Positions 14,524 to 29,100 of a stretch of DNA of 64,000 nucleotides are shown here, one piece after another (position 1 is the stretch's first letter; each line of letters starts with the position of its first letter). The notes under the pieces are model-generated. The model searched no databases, was not told the DNA's origin, and saw nothing but the letters and a program-made list of their open reading frames with translations. Origin of the DNA: Datnioides undecimradiatus (Eukaryota > Chordata > Actinopteri > Lobotiformes > Datnioididae); the NCBI GenBank assembly GCA_008933995.1, contig WARS01000013.1, positions 9,754,023 to 9,818,022 on the forward strand, given 5' to 3'. The translations under genes were made by a program, and so were the position numbers.

Positions 14524-17500
14524 CACTTTTAGAGGTATTTCTTCAGCCGGTCACCATTAAACATAGTAAAATGCCAAAAACTCCACTAAAAATGTCCTGT
14601 AGCTTACTTAGATGTTTTCTAAAAAAAAAATCACTTTTGTACATTAATGAATAAATTATTAGGTGGATATCAATAATGACAATTTGAGCACTGTTTATGT
14701 ACAATTGCATGTCGGTTCAACTGTTTTCTCCATGTTGCTGTGACTGTAGTGTAGTGTCTGTGCTGCTGCTGACATCAGCAACTGTCTGTCCCACAGTGAC
14801 ATGATGGTATCCTCACTGCTCCTGGCCACAGGGTGGGTGGGGTGGAGACAGAGGGATTAACATCACTGGTTTTGTGTCATAAATACAAAAGTCACAACGG
14901 TATAGCTAGAGGTTATTTTGAATCATTTTCATGTGTTTTTCCTGAAGAAGTCCATCACCATCCCCCATCCCATATCACTACACTCAGGATTTCATGCCTC
15001 GTACCAGGTGGCATGGAAAGGAAAGATGCCAGCTCTTCCCCAGGTCTCCTCTTGAGTGACAGCCAAACGGCACAGATTAACCAACCCTGTAGTAGCAGAA
15101 TGACAGCTTTGATCTCCCTGTTGATTAATACTGCAGCACAAAGTGAACCGTGCTCACTGTCTCACAGGGACACTTGTGAATGCCTACTCAGTTTTCACAT
15201 GGCACTGGCTCCGCTTACCAGAATCTGTGTCACTTGACTAAGCCGTTTTGCATAACACAGTCGGTGGCCCCACTTGTGCTGAATAAAAGTGGTGAGCGGA
15301 TGAGGTTGGCATACGTACAGCATGTCCCAGATGTATAGAAGCTGTAATATGAATAGGATTTCAGCAAATAGATTCTGTTTATGCCACAGAAACAGCCTAG
15401 TTCTTTGAGTTGGTGCACATATTTGCTTGCATTCAGAGAAGATGAACAGGCTTTAAATCCTTGCTCTTGTAATGTATTATTGTGCCACACTGAAACAGGT
15501 CATATAGCTTCAGTAACTGCTGTTGTTTACTATGTTGTCTTTTATATTTCACCTCTATAAGAGGCTGCAAAGCCACAAAAACAATTATTCTCAGTGAAAA
15601 TCAAATATTGGTTTAGATTTCTGTGCAGCCAGGAGAGAGGAAGCTTCAGAAAATTGCTAAAGTGTGGCCTCTGATAATACAGCAGGCTCTTTAGTGAATT
15701 GTCTGGTTAAATGAACTAAGTTCAAGCATCAGCTTAAATGATACCTTGCTTTTAATGAGGGCATAGGAGTAAGCCACAGATAAAGTAGCAGTTTGACATG
15801 TTTGTATTAATAAGTAAAGCTGAGTTAACATAATGAGAATGAACCTAAATGGGAGGTGAAGTTAGTGAAGAGTTTTATAATTTGGTTACATTAGATTGGT
15901 AGATTGGCAGTGACTTTCTCAGACTCATGGAAACTCACCTCGGTTGAAAGACGACAGGAACTTTATTTGCAGACACATTTCTCTTAAGTACTCAACACCT
16001 TTCATGTATGTTGAGTTTTGCTCGTTCACTGTGTATTTTTTGACATTTTAATGTAGTATAGATTCAGATGTTCAGCAAAATAATGATCATGTCACTGAAT
16101 ATAAATAGATTTTTATTTGCAGGATCAATTACAATTTATTTTGTTTAGATACTTTTTTTTTTATAGTTTACAGCAGTAGAAATGCTAAACAACCCCCCTT
16201 TGCTGCATCTTGTCACTGAGGCCAGTGCATTTTTTTTAAGATGACACATTTTATTACAATATGAAATGTAGTGATTTAGAAAAAAAAAAGCTGAAAACAA
16301 GAACTTAGCTCCATCATGAGACAAACTGCCGAAAACAGAAAGGAAGTTATTACATGTGACTAGGTGTAAAAACAAAAGGGGTTATAATAATAGATGAGGG
16401 TATGAGTTATAATACATAAATTGGACATCTGGCAGCAAGGAATCTCTGTCTGAGCTGATATAATCCTTAACACAGCCATTTGTTTGGTGTGTGTCTCTTG
16501 TTTTTTTCCCTGAAGACAAGTCCTCTATGGTTCATGGCCCAGGCTGTAATTCAAGCTATTAATTTGTCGCAGTGATGTAGGATCGAATCTTTGTCACAAA
16601 CTGTTGACCCCGCTCAGCCTATAATAAGGGGACATCAGCAGATTCTACACATTTTTCATGTTGTCGTGAGCGAGCTGTTTTGTTTTGAAAGAGTAATTCA
16701 TATTCTATGGGAAAACTCTGTTAGCGGTGTACGTATGCAATCAGTTACTGTGAATTAAGTCCGTTTTGTCAGCGTAAACAGGGAAGCTCTGTCTGCTGTC
16801 AGGTGGATTGTGGTGAAGCTGCACTGATCCAGAGGACATACTGTACATTGTTGTGTGTTTATCTACATCTGAATGTTTGTGTTCCTCTCCTCAGGGATCT
16901 AAAAGGAAATACATCTAAGAGTATATGCAGAACAAATGCATGAAAGACAGAAGAGCCCACACTGGTAATACACTTGTCTCATGCAGGCAAGTCATTTAAA
17001 ACTGTGGCCAGCTGTCCAAACAGAAGACAACTGAATTCAATAACTGAGGAGCTTATGATCCACACATTCATTTAGAAAGAGTTTAGATGTATTATTGAAT
17101 CTTAGCATTCATAAAATGAGATATTTGTACTTTATTATTTACCTATTATTCCAAAAATGTTTTGGATATTTCTACCATGGGGCCCTTAAGACAACTTTAT
17201 GATAACATCTGTTAAGAGATTGTAAGTTTGAGTCTGAATGTTATTAACAAACATAGGGTGTTTTTTATGTTAATCATTTTCCCTATTGTTAGAATGCACC
17301 AGTATTTGGCAGCATCATGCACTGGAAATAGTAACACAATATGCTCTCACAAGGAAAACTTGCAAAAAATAATTAATTTTAATTAACATGAATTATTTTA
17401 GTGTATGAGCTGTTTTCATGATCAAAACTTTTTATTGCACTCTCCCATTTATGCTTTAATGATAACTTCGGCAGTCTGCGCAGGACATAATAGATACCAA

Positions 17501-17869
17501 TACAATATAACATGCAGATTGCTGCACAGTGGCTTGTACAATCAATAAAACTGTGCAGCCACATAAAGTCCAGGCAAGTTCATTTCTGCAGTAGAAGACC
17601 ACTGAACTGTGATTCTCAGGTGTGTGGTGCATCCAGTAGTTCCACAAGCCGCTATCAAGCAGGTGGTGTTTATTGAGCGCAGTCCAGTTTGGGACATTGG
17701 CATGTTTGTCTGTCTGTTGAAAAGTATATGTCAGGTTAATAATATCTAACAACATTATAATCGGACTGCACAAATCAATAAATTGGTGTATACTATCTAG
17801 CTAAGTCGCTCAGTTATCCAGTACAGAAATGTTGATGTAGAGAATTTAAACAGGCTATCAGACACTTGT

Positions 17870-18130
17870 AGGCTGTACATTCATGTTCTGAGCTAAATGC
17901 TAACAGCTGCTTGCTATAATGCCCCCACTGGCAATGCCAACATGCTGATGTTTAGCAGCTGTAATGTTTATCATGTTCACAAGTTTAATTTAGTGTTAAC
18001 TAAACATAGCACAAAGTACAGCTGAGAGTGGTGCTAATGTCAATTTTGTAGGCTTTTTGTCATGGAGAGGTGTTCGAGAAATTTACATTTTCACCTGATA
18101 ATGGCGCTAGATTAAATTTAAAATTTCCAT
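17870..18130. repeat. degenerate percomorph interspersed repeat
   Basis: Characteristic phrases include CATGCTGATGTTTAGCAG, AATGTTTATCATGTTCAC, GCACAAAGTACAGCTGAG and ACCTGATAATGGCGCTAG. They belong to a very common percomorph repeat in which GCTAACATGCTGATGTTTAGC is followed by a CCTGATGGTGGCGCTAGA block. The copy is diverged and has small deletions. The identification is from memory of the family. Confidence 0.7.
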
Positions 18131-18820
18131 CTATGTTTTTTTCGTGGTAACAACAACAAAAACAGCCCAGGAGATTTTTAACAATTCAGTTATGTAGAAG
18201 TTAGAGTTCATGTGTAAGTGATAGATTATTTACAAAGCAAGCCAACTAAACAACAGAGGTTATACATTTTTCTCTCTGTTTATTCGTCTGTACTGCATAT
18301 ATTCTCTTACACTCTGACCTTCTTCACTTTTTGCAGATTGCAGAGTGTACTGATGATGAGGACCCAAAAAGCAGTGTTTCCATCAGTTTAGTCCAGTTCA
18401 GTTCAGTTCAGCTCATTACATTACATATAAAATGGGTAATTTTTGTGTTTCCATTGGCAAAATTTGGAAAAGTAAAATGACTTAGCCCCAAAACCTCCAC
18501 CACAACCCTATTAACATTTAAGAGCATGGTGTGTGGTCAAAAGCACATCTGATTGTCCTTTGCAGGAATCAAAAAAGAGTTCTGTACCAAAAGTATGTTA
18601 TGGAAATGCAGCTAAAAAGATACTAAAAGGGATTGCAGTGGATTTGGAGAGGGGCCCAAAGAGAATTCCCACATACTGGGCCCAGAATTTTGTGCTATGC
18701 TCCGGCCTCTTTGGGCCTCAATGCTTCATCTCCCTCCTGGAAAGGCCCGGCTGCTCCTTCAGGGAATTCCTCCCACAGAGAGGAATAATGCGCAGGACTT
18801 CTTTCTATCCTGCTGAGCAA

Positions 18821-18822
<2 letters not shown>

Positions 18823-18857
<35 letters not shown>

Positions 18858-18899
18858 GTGTGTGTGTGCGTGTGCGTGCGCGTGCACGCATGCATGTGC
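18823..18899. repeat. (TG)n tract with strict pyrimidine-purine alternation
   Basis: A (TG)n microsatellite is interrupted by CG steps and ends GTGCGTGCGCGTGCACGCA, then TGCATGTGC. Every one of the 77 positions alternates pyrimidine and purine, the classic Z-DNA-forming pattern. Frames read through it give Cys-Val or His-Thr repeats and are not genes. Confidence 0.95.
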
Positions 18900-20944
18900 T
18901 ACAGCTCAGGCTCTTTGATGGCATAAGAGGAGGATGGGCAGGTGGCCCAAGTATGTGTTTATGTGTGTAGGAGAGGGGACACTTTGTGAACTCCTCCTGT
19001 AAAAACTTTCTCAGATGATTGAAGTCCAGGGAGAATAACAAACAGCATTCCCCTCGTATGACAGATGTCTCCTCTTGATAAATGCTTCAAACTCCCTGAT
19101 TATTCCAGTTTATTGTGCCATTATGTAACACTAATATTTGCTGAAGAAATGCTGTTTTATTTTTGGCTGATGGGTCTGTTTGGTGTTCAAGTTAAAATTA
19201 AACCATCTTGCGTGATATAAAATAGTATAATGTTGCTATAAGTGGTGATTTCAGGCTACCAAAACAGTGTGATGTGGCTGAAAGCTACCGAAAAGAGTCT
19301 CACAAGTAGAGAGCTGAGGTTGTCACACTTCTTTAACCAAGGTCAAGAGAGAACTCTTACGTTTAACAAGAAAAAAGTTCAGATACCAAAGTAAAAGTGA
19401 AATCACAACAGCTACTGAGCTCACATATCAACAGCTCCATCTCCAGCTGAGCCCACTCCATCCATTGATAGATACAATGTCATACAGGTAGAAGCTCATT
19501 TTAAAGGATAAATTAAAAGGTTTTAAAACATTCCTCTACACCTCAATGTGCACTGCACTTGAAGACTGTTGAATGATGACTGATGAATTTTCCCACCATA
19601 GACTTGGTAATCAGATCAGATCAGATTTCTTTATTTCTCTGATTCTGCATGAATAAGTGCTGTTGTGGTGTTAGCTCAATTTAGTTATTTTGTGTAATTG
19701 TGTCATTTCAAACCAAAGAAATGTTCAATCATAAAGCAAAACACATCCTGATAATGTAGAGTAAGATATTTAGAAAATCCCACCGAGTGTTGACTGATGT
19801 GATATTTTCCATACTCCTCTCCTCCTCCTTATTTACTAGCTTTATTTCAGAAAACAAACCTGATCAACTGAGCAGACAAGTAATGTTCCTTTGACACCTA
19901 CAAACTGACTCATGCTTGTAGCCCCCAGGACACCATGTCAAGTGACGTCAGCGTTAGCTGATGTTCACACAGTATGAATATGAGTCACCACCACACTCAA
20001 TTCACAAGGCATTAATAAACCTCCACCACACTGCCTATAGTCCTACATAAAGCTCTGTCTCACTGAAACCAGTTCTCAGGTAATTGCATAACCTCACTAT
20101 GTTGGCAGCATGGCTATTTCCTGCTCATCCATGAGTATGCCATGTTGCTGTAGATTGTCACACAGTGACTGGCATCTCTTCCCCAAATGATGAATGCACT
20201 GGGAGATTGACCTTAATTGAGTTTGATTGCAGCATCTTCCAGCAGGGCTCAGCAAAATCAGTGAATGGGTTTAGTGGTCTGTGATGAGATCTTTTCTTCC
20301 TATTTCTCCTAATTATGTACATGGTGGGGGCTGTGGGACTGTGGAGGACATGGATCGAGCTCTGCAGAAGCTCCTTGGAAAAGACCCTCAGTCAAATAAA
20401 ACCAAAATAATTTCAAATGTGACCCCAGTGGGGGCAATCAAGTAAAGATTAGTCATCGTTTTGCTAGGGTGCAGGATACTAAAAGTCTTAGGAGCAGGTA
20501 AGGATATTTGTAGAGTTTCAATAATTTATTTTTTCTAAACTTGCCTTTGAAAAGTCATAATCCACTTATGTATTTACTGCAGTTCTCAAAGTTATGAGCT
20601 CTTACCTTGTTATGTGGGCTTGCCGGACCTCCCAGAAGTCACACGTCTCTCATTGTTTTCAGAAATCCATTCAAAGCTGTACAGAAGGCTGTGCTGCTTT
20701 GTTGATGTAATACATCAGGTTCAACAGTGCATGTCCTGCAGTTTGTACTGAGATGACTTAACAGTTCTTCTATGAATGCACACCACCACATGCTTTTGGT
20801 CAGAGCAAGTCTCACTTTAACTGTTTTTGATCAACAAATCATACCACAACTTCTGAAAAAAAAAAATAAAATCAACAACATTGCTTTTTAGCTATAAATG
20901 GGAAAATTTCTTTGACTTCATCAAACATGGAACATGGGGCCTTG

Positions 20945-21060
20945 GGGTTTTTCAGTGGTTGGTCCACCACTTTGATCCAGACTAAAATAACCTGATGCTG
21001 TATCTATTTACCATTTCCTACCATGAGTTCACAGCCCCCACATAATGACGTATGACAGGC
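20945..21060. repeat. fragment of a percomorph interspersed repeat
   Basis: GGTCCACCACTTTGATCCAG followed by ACTAAAATAACC matches the TTGGTCCACCACTTTGGTCC-type repeat common in percomorph introns. Only the first part is clear; the remainder has decayed. Confidence 0.5.
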
Positions 21061-22859
21061 AAATGTTCAGTTTGTCTGATTCTTTGCTTTAGGATCAATG
21101 GCCACAAAATTAATAACATTCCCATCAGCCTCAGTTGTGCATTAGAGCTACTTAGAGAGGTTAGAGACGTTAAACATTGTATGTAATAAACATCATGCTT
21201 GCTAGCATTGTCATTGTTGGCATGGTGGCTTTATCATATTTCTCAGAACTGAGCATGGGTATTATGTTTGTAGTCGTGAGGTAGATTTTTATGTTTCTTT
21301 GAGTTTTATAATGTGTTTCTTTTATGCATTTTACACTAGAGCAGCCATCTTTTACTTTTTGGAGTAACTGTTGTGCCACATGTCCCAATTTTTTTTCATT
21401 TCATTACCAATTGAAATTCTTTGGCTCACAGTTAACCATACAATGGCTCAATCTGTAAGATTTAAGAGTATTTTGCCACATGAATGTCATTTGTCAACTA
21501 AAACACAGTAATTGTTGCCGTGCTAGCACCATCTCTGCTCAGTGGTCATAAAAGTTGTGTTGCAGGTCTTTGCTACACCCAGTTTCTATGGTTACACCTT
21601 GCTGTGCACTGCTCTTCGCAGTCAGAAAGTCCTCTGGAGCACTACACATGCATCACCTTTTAAACTGACAGATAGGTGAGGCAAGGTGAGACCACACACA
21701 CACCATTAAAAGAGAAGAGAACAGGGGGAACTCATACAGCTGAATGAAAATGCTGTGCCTCCGGAACCAGTTGCCAGATGTCCTTTGCTGCTCACCCTCT
21801 CCTCCTCATTAGTTGACCGCTATTAAATGAGCATAGCAACGTGTTATTTGTGGATAGGAATAGGAACAACCAGAGGACAGTGCTCGGAAATGAAACCACA
21901 GATCAAAGCACATGCCTTCATGCACTTGAGATTCTGTCTACGAACTATAACATACATCTGTTGAGCTCCCCTGCTGACCTCTGGGATGCATCTGCCACTT
22001 TCTCAGCATCTCTGGCCCTTTCCTCTATGGGTAGCCATTCCCTACTGTGTCAGTCTCAGACCAGATGCAGAGCGTATATGTCCCAGAGGTTAAATGTCCT
22101 CTGCTTTCCACAAGGTCAGGTTTACAGCGACAACTTCAAAGGAAATTGCGGTCGCTGGTTAACAGCACATCATGCACATTTGCCGGAGGAATAGCTGAAA
22201 TGTTTCAGCTCCTAATTTTAAATGCACTGGTGGAGGAATATATGCAAATACTGATAAATGTGTATGTGCGTGTTTGCATGCAGGCTGCGTAATTAATGCC
22301 TAATAAATGAGTTAGTCATCCTGTGAGCCTGTATTCTGGTTCACAGGATGAGGAAAACTGGTCCGATTTGATTGCAGGTGAGTGTCTTCCTCGGTGAACA
22401 CGAGCTAGAGAAGAGAGGAAAGAAACGATCCCCGGAGCGGTGTGACATCAAAACGCGCTACCGCCAGTGACCTAGAAATGGAGCGTGCGTATCCTATGTG
22501 CGTAAGCAACAGTGGGCTTTTGTGGCACATGGCTCAGGCAGCTGTTTACGTTGTTGATTGCGTGTCAAAAAAAGACACTGCAATTGGATCGATTTTCCTT
22601 AAAGGTCCACGTGAGTTATATTTTTAGAACTTATCAAAGAGGTTAACGGTAGACTAAATAAATGCATAATGTATACGTGTGTAGTCACCGCGCGGTCATT
22701 CACTGTCTCATTGTCTCATGATACACGTTCAAGCACGACGATAAACATGAAATACACCCCGCCAACATCACCACCGTGTGAAATGACAGCGGTTGTAAAA
22801 GGCACGACCTTTTAACTAACCGACGATAACAATCTACCGCGTGTCACCATTTCAACACG

Positions 22860-23184
22860 ATTAAAAAAGGCGCGTGCCAAATAGGGGGCTCTCATGTCCC
22901 CGCGCGCGCGCCGGCTTCGCACAGTACACACAATAACGTGATTGGAGTCGCTGTGCGTGCGGTAGGCGGAACCCGGGCACTCTTCGCATCACACTTTTTT
23001 TTTTTTTTTTTAGAAGAGGACAATTTAGTGGGAAACACATGACATTTGGAAGGCAGGCGGACGGACGTAGAGGGACAGAGGCAGGACGACACGGCACGGG
23101 TCGAGGCAGAGCTGAGCAGGGAGCGGAGGCATCAGATCTGTGTGGAGATATTTGGAGTTGGAGGAGGACGCTGGTACTTCTCTG
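22860..23184 (+). promoter_or_regulatory. slc38a3: CpG-rich block with probable slc38a3 noncoding exon 1
   Basis: The sequence becomes CpG-rich (for example CCCCGCGCGCGCGCCGGC near 22898-22915), unlike the AT-rich flanks. After a T-run near 22988-23012, a GC-rich stretch runs into TCTCTG|GTAAGG, a strong donor after 23184. No good coding frame crosses it. The next plausible acceptor for a plus-strand 5'UTR exon is TCTGCAG ending at 37837, directly before the slc38a3 start exon, so I infer that this is the slc38a3 promoter and exon 1. It could instead belong to an unannotated transcript; RNA evidence would decide. Confidence 0.55.
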
Positions 23185-26100
23185 GTAAGGCTCCGAGAGG
23201 CTACAGCACGCGTTAACGTTGATGTGTTGTCTTAATATCGCATTTAAACTTATCGACGAACATGTTTTTTCACATATGGGGAGCTAAATGTTTGAATTCA
23301 CTGAGCTGATAAAAAAACCCCCCAAAGGATGCGCTTTGTGTACATGTGCAGCATCCACCTGCTACTTGCTTTGTCCGCGTGCGACATTTACCAAACGGGA
23401 GTTAAAGGCAAAGTAAAAGTCAAGACATGCGAGCCGTGGACAGTTCACATGACAGTTCACTGCTGCATTTGTATCTCCATGTGTAGCTGGTTTATAACAT
23501 ACTATTTGAGACTCAGCGCTCCCCTCTTGGACGACACAGACCTCTTTTGTCAGTGCTGTCTTCCTTGGGGCTTATCTGAGCATCTGTATAAATGTTTACT
23601 CTGTATCCCAGAGGATAACTGCTCAGAGTGAAACCTATGATTAAAACAGTTGTCCCAGTGTCAGCCTTTAACCACCATGGTGAAGGGGAACAGCTTGGTT
23701 GGATCAAACTTGGAGCACTGGAAGCTCCTCCATGACACTGTGGACCACTGTTTCTTCATGTCAGTTCATGTCATGCTTTTAGGCCCCCCAAAACTTCAAA
23801 CTAAACACATTTCCATTTTCGCTGCATGCATGACACTCAGAGCTAGTAGTAACAAAACCAGGATCCTGCAAATGCAATTGCTCAGTTTAAAGCGTGTGGA
23901 TTGGCTGTCATATTTTTAAGTCGAACTGGCAGAGCACCCACAGCTGGCTCACACCACGTCACAGCTTGGCTACAGGTGCCATCTGGTCCTCATGTTTTGT
24001 GATCTTCCCTAGTCTAAGGGACATGCCCAGGCTTTTGGTACGATGCCGAGTCCAACTAGGGTCAAAGCAGCTTTCAAATCATAACATATGAAACTTGCAA
24101 GCAGTTATGCATTTCTTTGCATCAAGGCAACAGATGTAACTACTGAATTTTCCAACATGCAAACAGTAAACAAAAGTACTCATGCCTAACATTTTATTTA
24201 GCTAATGTAATTATTTATCCAGCTAATGCTAGGTACAAAACATCCCATACAATGGCTAAAACCCTCAGAGCAGCATGGTCTCTGGAGTCACCTTCAGCAC
24301 GCAAATTTGCCAGTCATTCACTCCTTCGCGATGAGTCACCTCACAGGCTTGTGGGCAGCAGGTGAGACTGTGACTGCTCGACATGACTGGCCAGTGCTGA
24401 GGAGAGCTCATGTCAGGGCTCTTGCCCTCAGCTGTTATAATTGACTAACTCCTCTCTCTGGCTTGTTATGGACCCATGTGCTACTCCATCCCAGAGTGAA
24501 ATCACAGTGTGAGCAGACTGATCCAGCCTCAGCCAGCATCGGCCAGGCTGAGCTTTTGATCTGGTGTGTAATTAAGGTCTGCGTGTTTCAGATTGAATGT
24601 TGGAGTGAAGATTGACAAGATATTGTGAGATGAAATGTCATTTGCCTCTGGGCTTGATTACAAAATGTATCGATTATCAGGAATAGTTTGAAATAGTGAA
24701 GATTGCTATGAAACAAAGGTCACTTCCCTCATGGATCTCCGCTGTAGTCAGTAAAAATAATTAAAACCATGGCTCATTCTAGTCTGTGGCCATCAAATGT
24801 AGCCAGCAGCTAAGAAGATATCAATAGTGGTATTGAGCATTTCATGACCTTGGGTTGTTTCTCTTCTCTTTTAATCCAGGTTAGTGGATGAAAAATGTTC
24901 ATGGCTCCTTCACCTGCCTCTTCTTTTCTTCACTATTGGATGAGACATAGACACAGAGATTCACAAAGTTACTCTTTAAGTTGATCAAAGCTCTGTGTCC
25001 ATGTGAAACATTCTTCTCCTGCAGCTGTTTTGGTTTACCTCTGTTGGAATGAAAAGAAAACATGAAGGGATTGTTCAGTCGCAGAGAGCAAGGTAGTCCA
25101 CTGTGAGGAAAAAAGGAACAACCTGCTGTGACTTTGTCGACGGTATTAAACTATGAAAGGACATGAGCTTCTGTCTGGCCTTGAGGTTTTGTTTTGTTTT
25201 AACCCTCTCCTAATTCTCCTAAATGGCAAGTATATTTTGTTAGTTTCATGAAAAAAATCTACTTTGTGTTTTATAAAAGACTGAAAAATATGGGCTAAAA
25301 AATCAGGGATCTGTCTGATGATGTGTGGAGTTATACTCTGAGGTTATGTATCAGGCTAATTGGTGCAAAGAAAAGTTGTTTAATACATTTAAAAAAGGAA
25401 AACTTTGAAAAATACATATATTGACTATCAGCTCCCATTTAATACTAAATCTGACTTATTGTAAAGGTAAGGTATATCTACCTCTCTGACGGCAAGCAAG
25501 CTCCTCTGCTCGTGACTCTTCATATCAGAACATTTCCCAATTTTCTAAGGGCAGACTGGTTTATGAAAGACTTGTGGTATCTGAGGACATACTGAGGGAT
25601 ATCATGGATGAATTGCTGCTTGCATAAGGTCATTCCACTTAGGATAAATGCCAGCCCATTGGTTAGATGAGGTCTAAGTAGGAGAAAAGTATTATACCCT
25701 CAACACTGTGCTGTCGAGTAATCAGTACTAGATTGAGAAGGGTCTCAAATCCCTGTCTTATAGAAACAGCTGCCTAATGTAATTGAAACTTCATATTGGC
25801 TGAAAAACGTACATGCACTGTTTTTATCAAAGAGTGACCGTGTCCATAATGTTATATTGATCCCAGTAGTGCAGTGGTACCACACAGGGTCCATTTATAT
25901 GAGCTGTGAGCAGTTCAATTGTAAAGTAATTTGTTTTCTTCCTAGATTAGGCCCAGATAGATGTCACTATAAGTCCATGAGCAAGAGAGGCAAGGACTAC
26001 TAAAATATTTGAAAGGAAATTGAATTTCTTGAAGCAAGATTTTGTTTTGCGTTCATACCACTGCCATAAGGCATTCCCTCACTCACCCTCCTCATTAGGA

Positions 26101-29100
26101 AGGGAGAGCAAGGGTCGGTTGTTATGAGTCTCTGTATTATTTTTGTAGTTTGTGACTGAATTGCCAAAGACACTTCAAAGGGACAGACAGAGTGAAGTCT
26201 TACCACTGGATGACCTTGCACACCCCAAAATCTGAATGCAATCTGCTGAGCCTCAGCTAGAGCGTTGGCCTATTGTACAATTCTTAGTTCTATAAGGGAT
26301 TTCATACTTAAGCCTCACATTGATCTGCTTACAGTGGGTGCCCGCTGTGTTCAGGAGTTCTCTGTCAGTGGATTTGAATTTGGGCTTCCACGGTGCTGCC
26401 ACATGTGACAGAGTCAGCACAGCAACATCCACCATGGTGGTCACACACTGTGTGAGCTATACTTCCACTTGCTCTCCACCCATGTGATGAGGAGGAAGCA
26501 GGGTGGCAGATGCCAGGAGAGGGTTGTACTTTGTTTTAGGGCACATGATTGAGAGAAGACAGAGCTAGCATTGAACAGTGTGGTGTTAAGGGGTGACTGT
26601 CTGAATTAGCAGAGTGCATTCTGTATTGTTCTTACTAATATACAGCTGGAATATGCTTTCCTTATAGAGGCTTTGTCCTATCCTTTGTCACTACTGTCCT
26701 TCATATTCAGTCCCTAGCAAATCTGCTTTTGAAGCCCCATTGTGGAATAATCACAGCTGTCTACCTGGAGGAGCCACAAAGTCAAATGCCATCTTTCTTT
26801 TGGGATCCAAAATAAACTTTTTCAGATATCTGCCAATGACAGAATTTAAAAACATAAGTGAATAGATTTAGCAGCCAAAATATTTTTATATTTGGCATTA
26901 ATCTGTATACACATTAATTATATTCTTATTAATATTCTAAATATTAATCTGTATCTGTATTTGCCAACACAGATTTTTACTTGACAAGTGCTAATTTTAG
27001 ACCACAAACATTTGATGATTCAAGATTCTCAAGTGTGAAAATTTGCTAGTTGTCTGGTTCTGTTATAGTGAAATAAATATGTTGTTTTTAACCGTTAGTC
27101 AAATAAGTCAAATAAGACATTTGATGATGTCGTCTTGTGCCCCAGGATAATGTGATGGGCATTTCCCAGTACCCACTTGGTAGCTGTAACTTTTGGCATG
27201 TATTATGTTCTTTTGCTGTTTATTTTATTGGTTAGCTAGCAGAAAGGGGTGTTAGCATGTTATGTGGCCAATGAGGCTAAACCTAAAGGCTGGGCAATGT
27301 TGGACAAATATTGTAATATTGAGGGACATTCAAAAACAGTGTGAATGTTAGCATTATTTGAAGCCAATTAAATAAAGTGTAGTAGTATGTGGGATGCTGG
27401 TAACTGTTTTATCATGTTGCTTTTCAAAAGCGCTAGCTGCTCTTATTTTTGTTTTGTTCTGATGCTAAGCCCAATGTTGCAATTGTTGCCAAAGCTGCAA
27501 GCACTCTGGGACACATGGGTACTGTCATCAGAAATCTGCACACAATGTACATACAGCACCGTTGGCACGGCTCTGCAAGCAGGAGAGCTCAGTTTTCCTG
27601 GACAGCATGTCACGCGATGTCGAATTAATTGCATCAATTGATTAGATGTTTTTGCAGGGCTCTATGGACAAATTCAAATAATGATATTTTTGACAGAATA
27701 ACTTGATGCTGCATCAAAATTGTAGGGATGACTGTTGGTGCTTTCGCATAAGGGTGGGTGGGTGGGGGGTTTCTCCTCCTCATTTTCGCATTTGTTCTCC
27801 AAATAATTAAAACCTGTTTTCGTGTTCCCATCAGATATTTTTGGTTTACGGTCATATAGCTATATTAAAATCAACTGTCTTGTTGAGTGCAAATTGTGTT
27901 TGCTCTCACCATGACTTGCAAGCTTCTTCTTCTGGCAGTGAGTATTCTGGCATTCCCTTCCAGTGCTGTATTTGACAGCAGTCTGAGAACAGGCCAAATT
28001 TGATTTGGCATTACCATACCAGCACTGTGTTACTGTCCAGGCCAGTACTTATCACCCTTATTTTATTCATTCAAATAAAATCAATGGAACAAACATGGCA
28101 TGCGTGGCTGCATGTTGTCAATATTCTAAGCAAACAAAAAATGCAGTTACATTCATCCCAGTAACTCAGTTTGGAAGACCTAATTTCATCCCTGCAATTG
28201 GGCTGAGGCACTTACTCACCTCCAACTCAGTGCTCCATACAGTATGCAAATTATGTTAAAGGTGTATTATTACAGATTACATGTATTTTTAATGAACGGT
28301 ATGTCATTTCTGCTGCCAGATGTAGATGTAGCTTATGGTTTGATGATATCATAAAATAGCGCTGCCTTTATGGTTAAGCAACCACCATTATCAAAGAAAA
28401 GGCCAAATATTTACAATTGTGTTTCATTTAATGTTTTTACATTTTGTCACTCCCAGACTTCATTCCTCCCAAAGGGGGATATAACACCAAAATGATCAAA
28501 TGACATGTGCCAATACCATGAATAAAAGTGAGGATTTCTGTTATGTCAGCATTGTTGGAACTATTTAAGATAATGTGAGCTGACAACTCACTTAAATATA
28601 TAACATATTTCAAGCCGTTTTTAGACATTTTAATTCTTTAACTATACACCTGTTTTGCTGTCGCTGGTCTCTTTAGCTCCATGATTCCCATCGTGAGTCA
28701 GGCAGAGACAAGGCTGAGATCACATTCACATTCAAGTGAATAATTAGTTCTGCATACTCAGTATGTTATTGAAAGAGATGTGGGACCACACAGAATCTAA
28801 GTAACCTGTCAAATATTTCAAGCAGCTCATCACTTTTAGGAGCTACATCCCATTCAGGATCTTTGCTGTAAACAGCGTTTATGTAAGAGAGACACAAAAC
28901 CACAGCAACACGGCAGTTGCTCTTCGGGAACCTTCACTTGAATCTGCAACAACACAGAGAGTACGCGGACAATAGACATCAAGGACAACTCCTGTGGACA
29001 CGCGTCTCTCTGGAGGTTATGAAATAACAAAATTATACAAATAATAAGTAAAGCCAGTCCCACCCACCATCTGCACACTGCAGGAAATAAATACCAAGAT

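Larger units (their letters stand above)
13461..22380. other. gene-poor interval between rbm5 and slc38a3
   Basis: About 9 kb with no exon chain I can recognise. Open frames are short, lack family resemblance and are not flanked by matched splice sites. Contents I can name are a strong CTCF-like motif at 14507-14523, percomorph repeats at about 17870-18130 and 20945-21060, and the TG/Z-DNA tract at 18823-18899. In human, SEMA3F and GNAT1 occupy the corresponding position. Confidence 0.6.

Noticed and set aside
18533-19041. Frames through the TG repeat (145 and 78 codons)
   Set aside because: Cys-Val and His-Thr runs arise from the microsatellite and there is no conserved sequence on either side.
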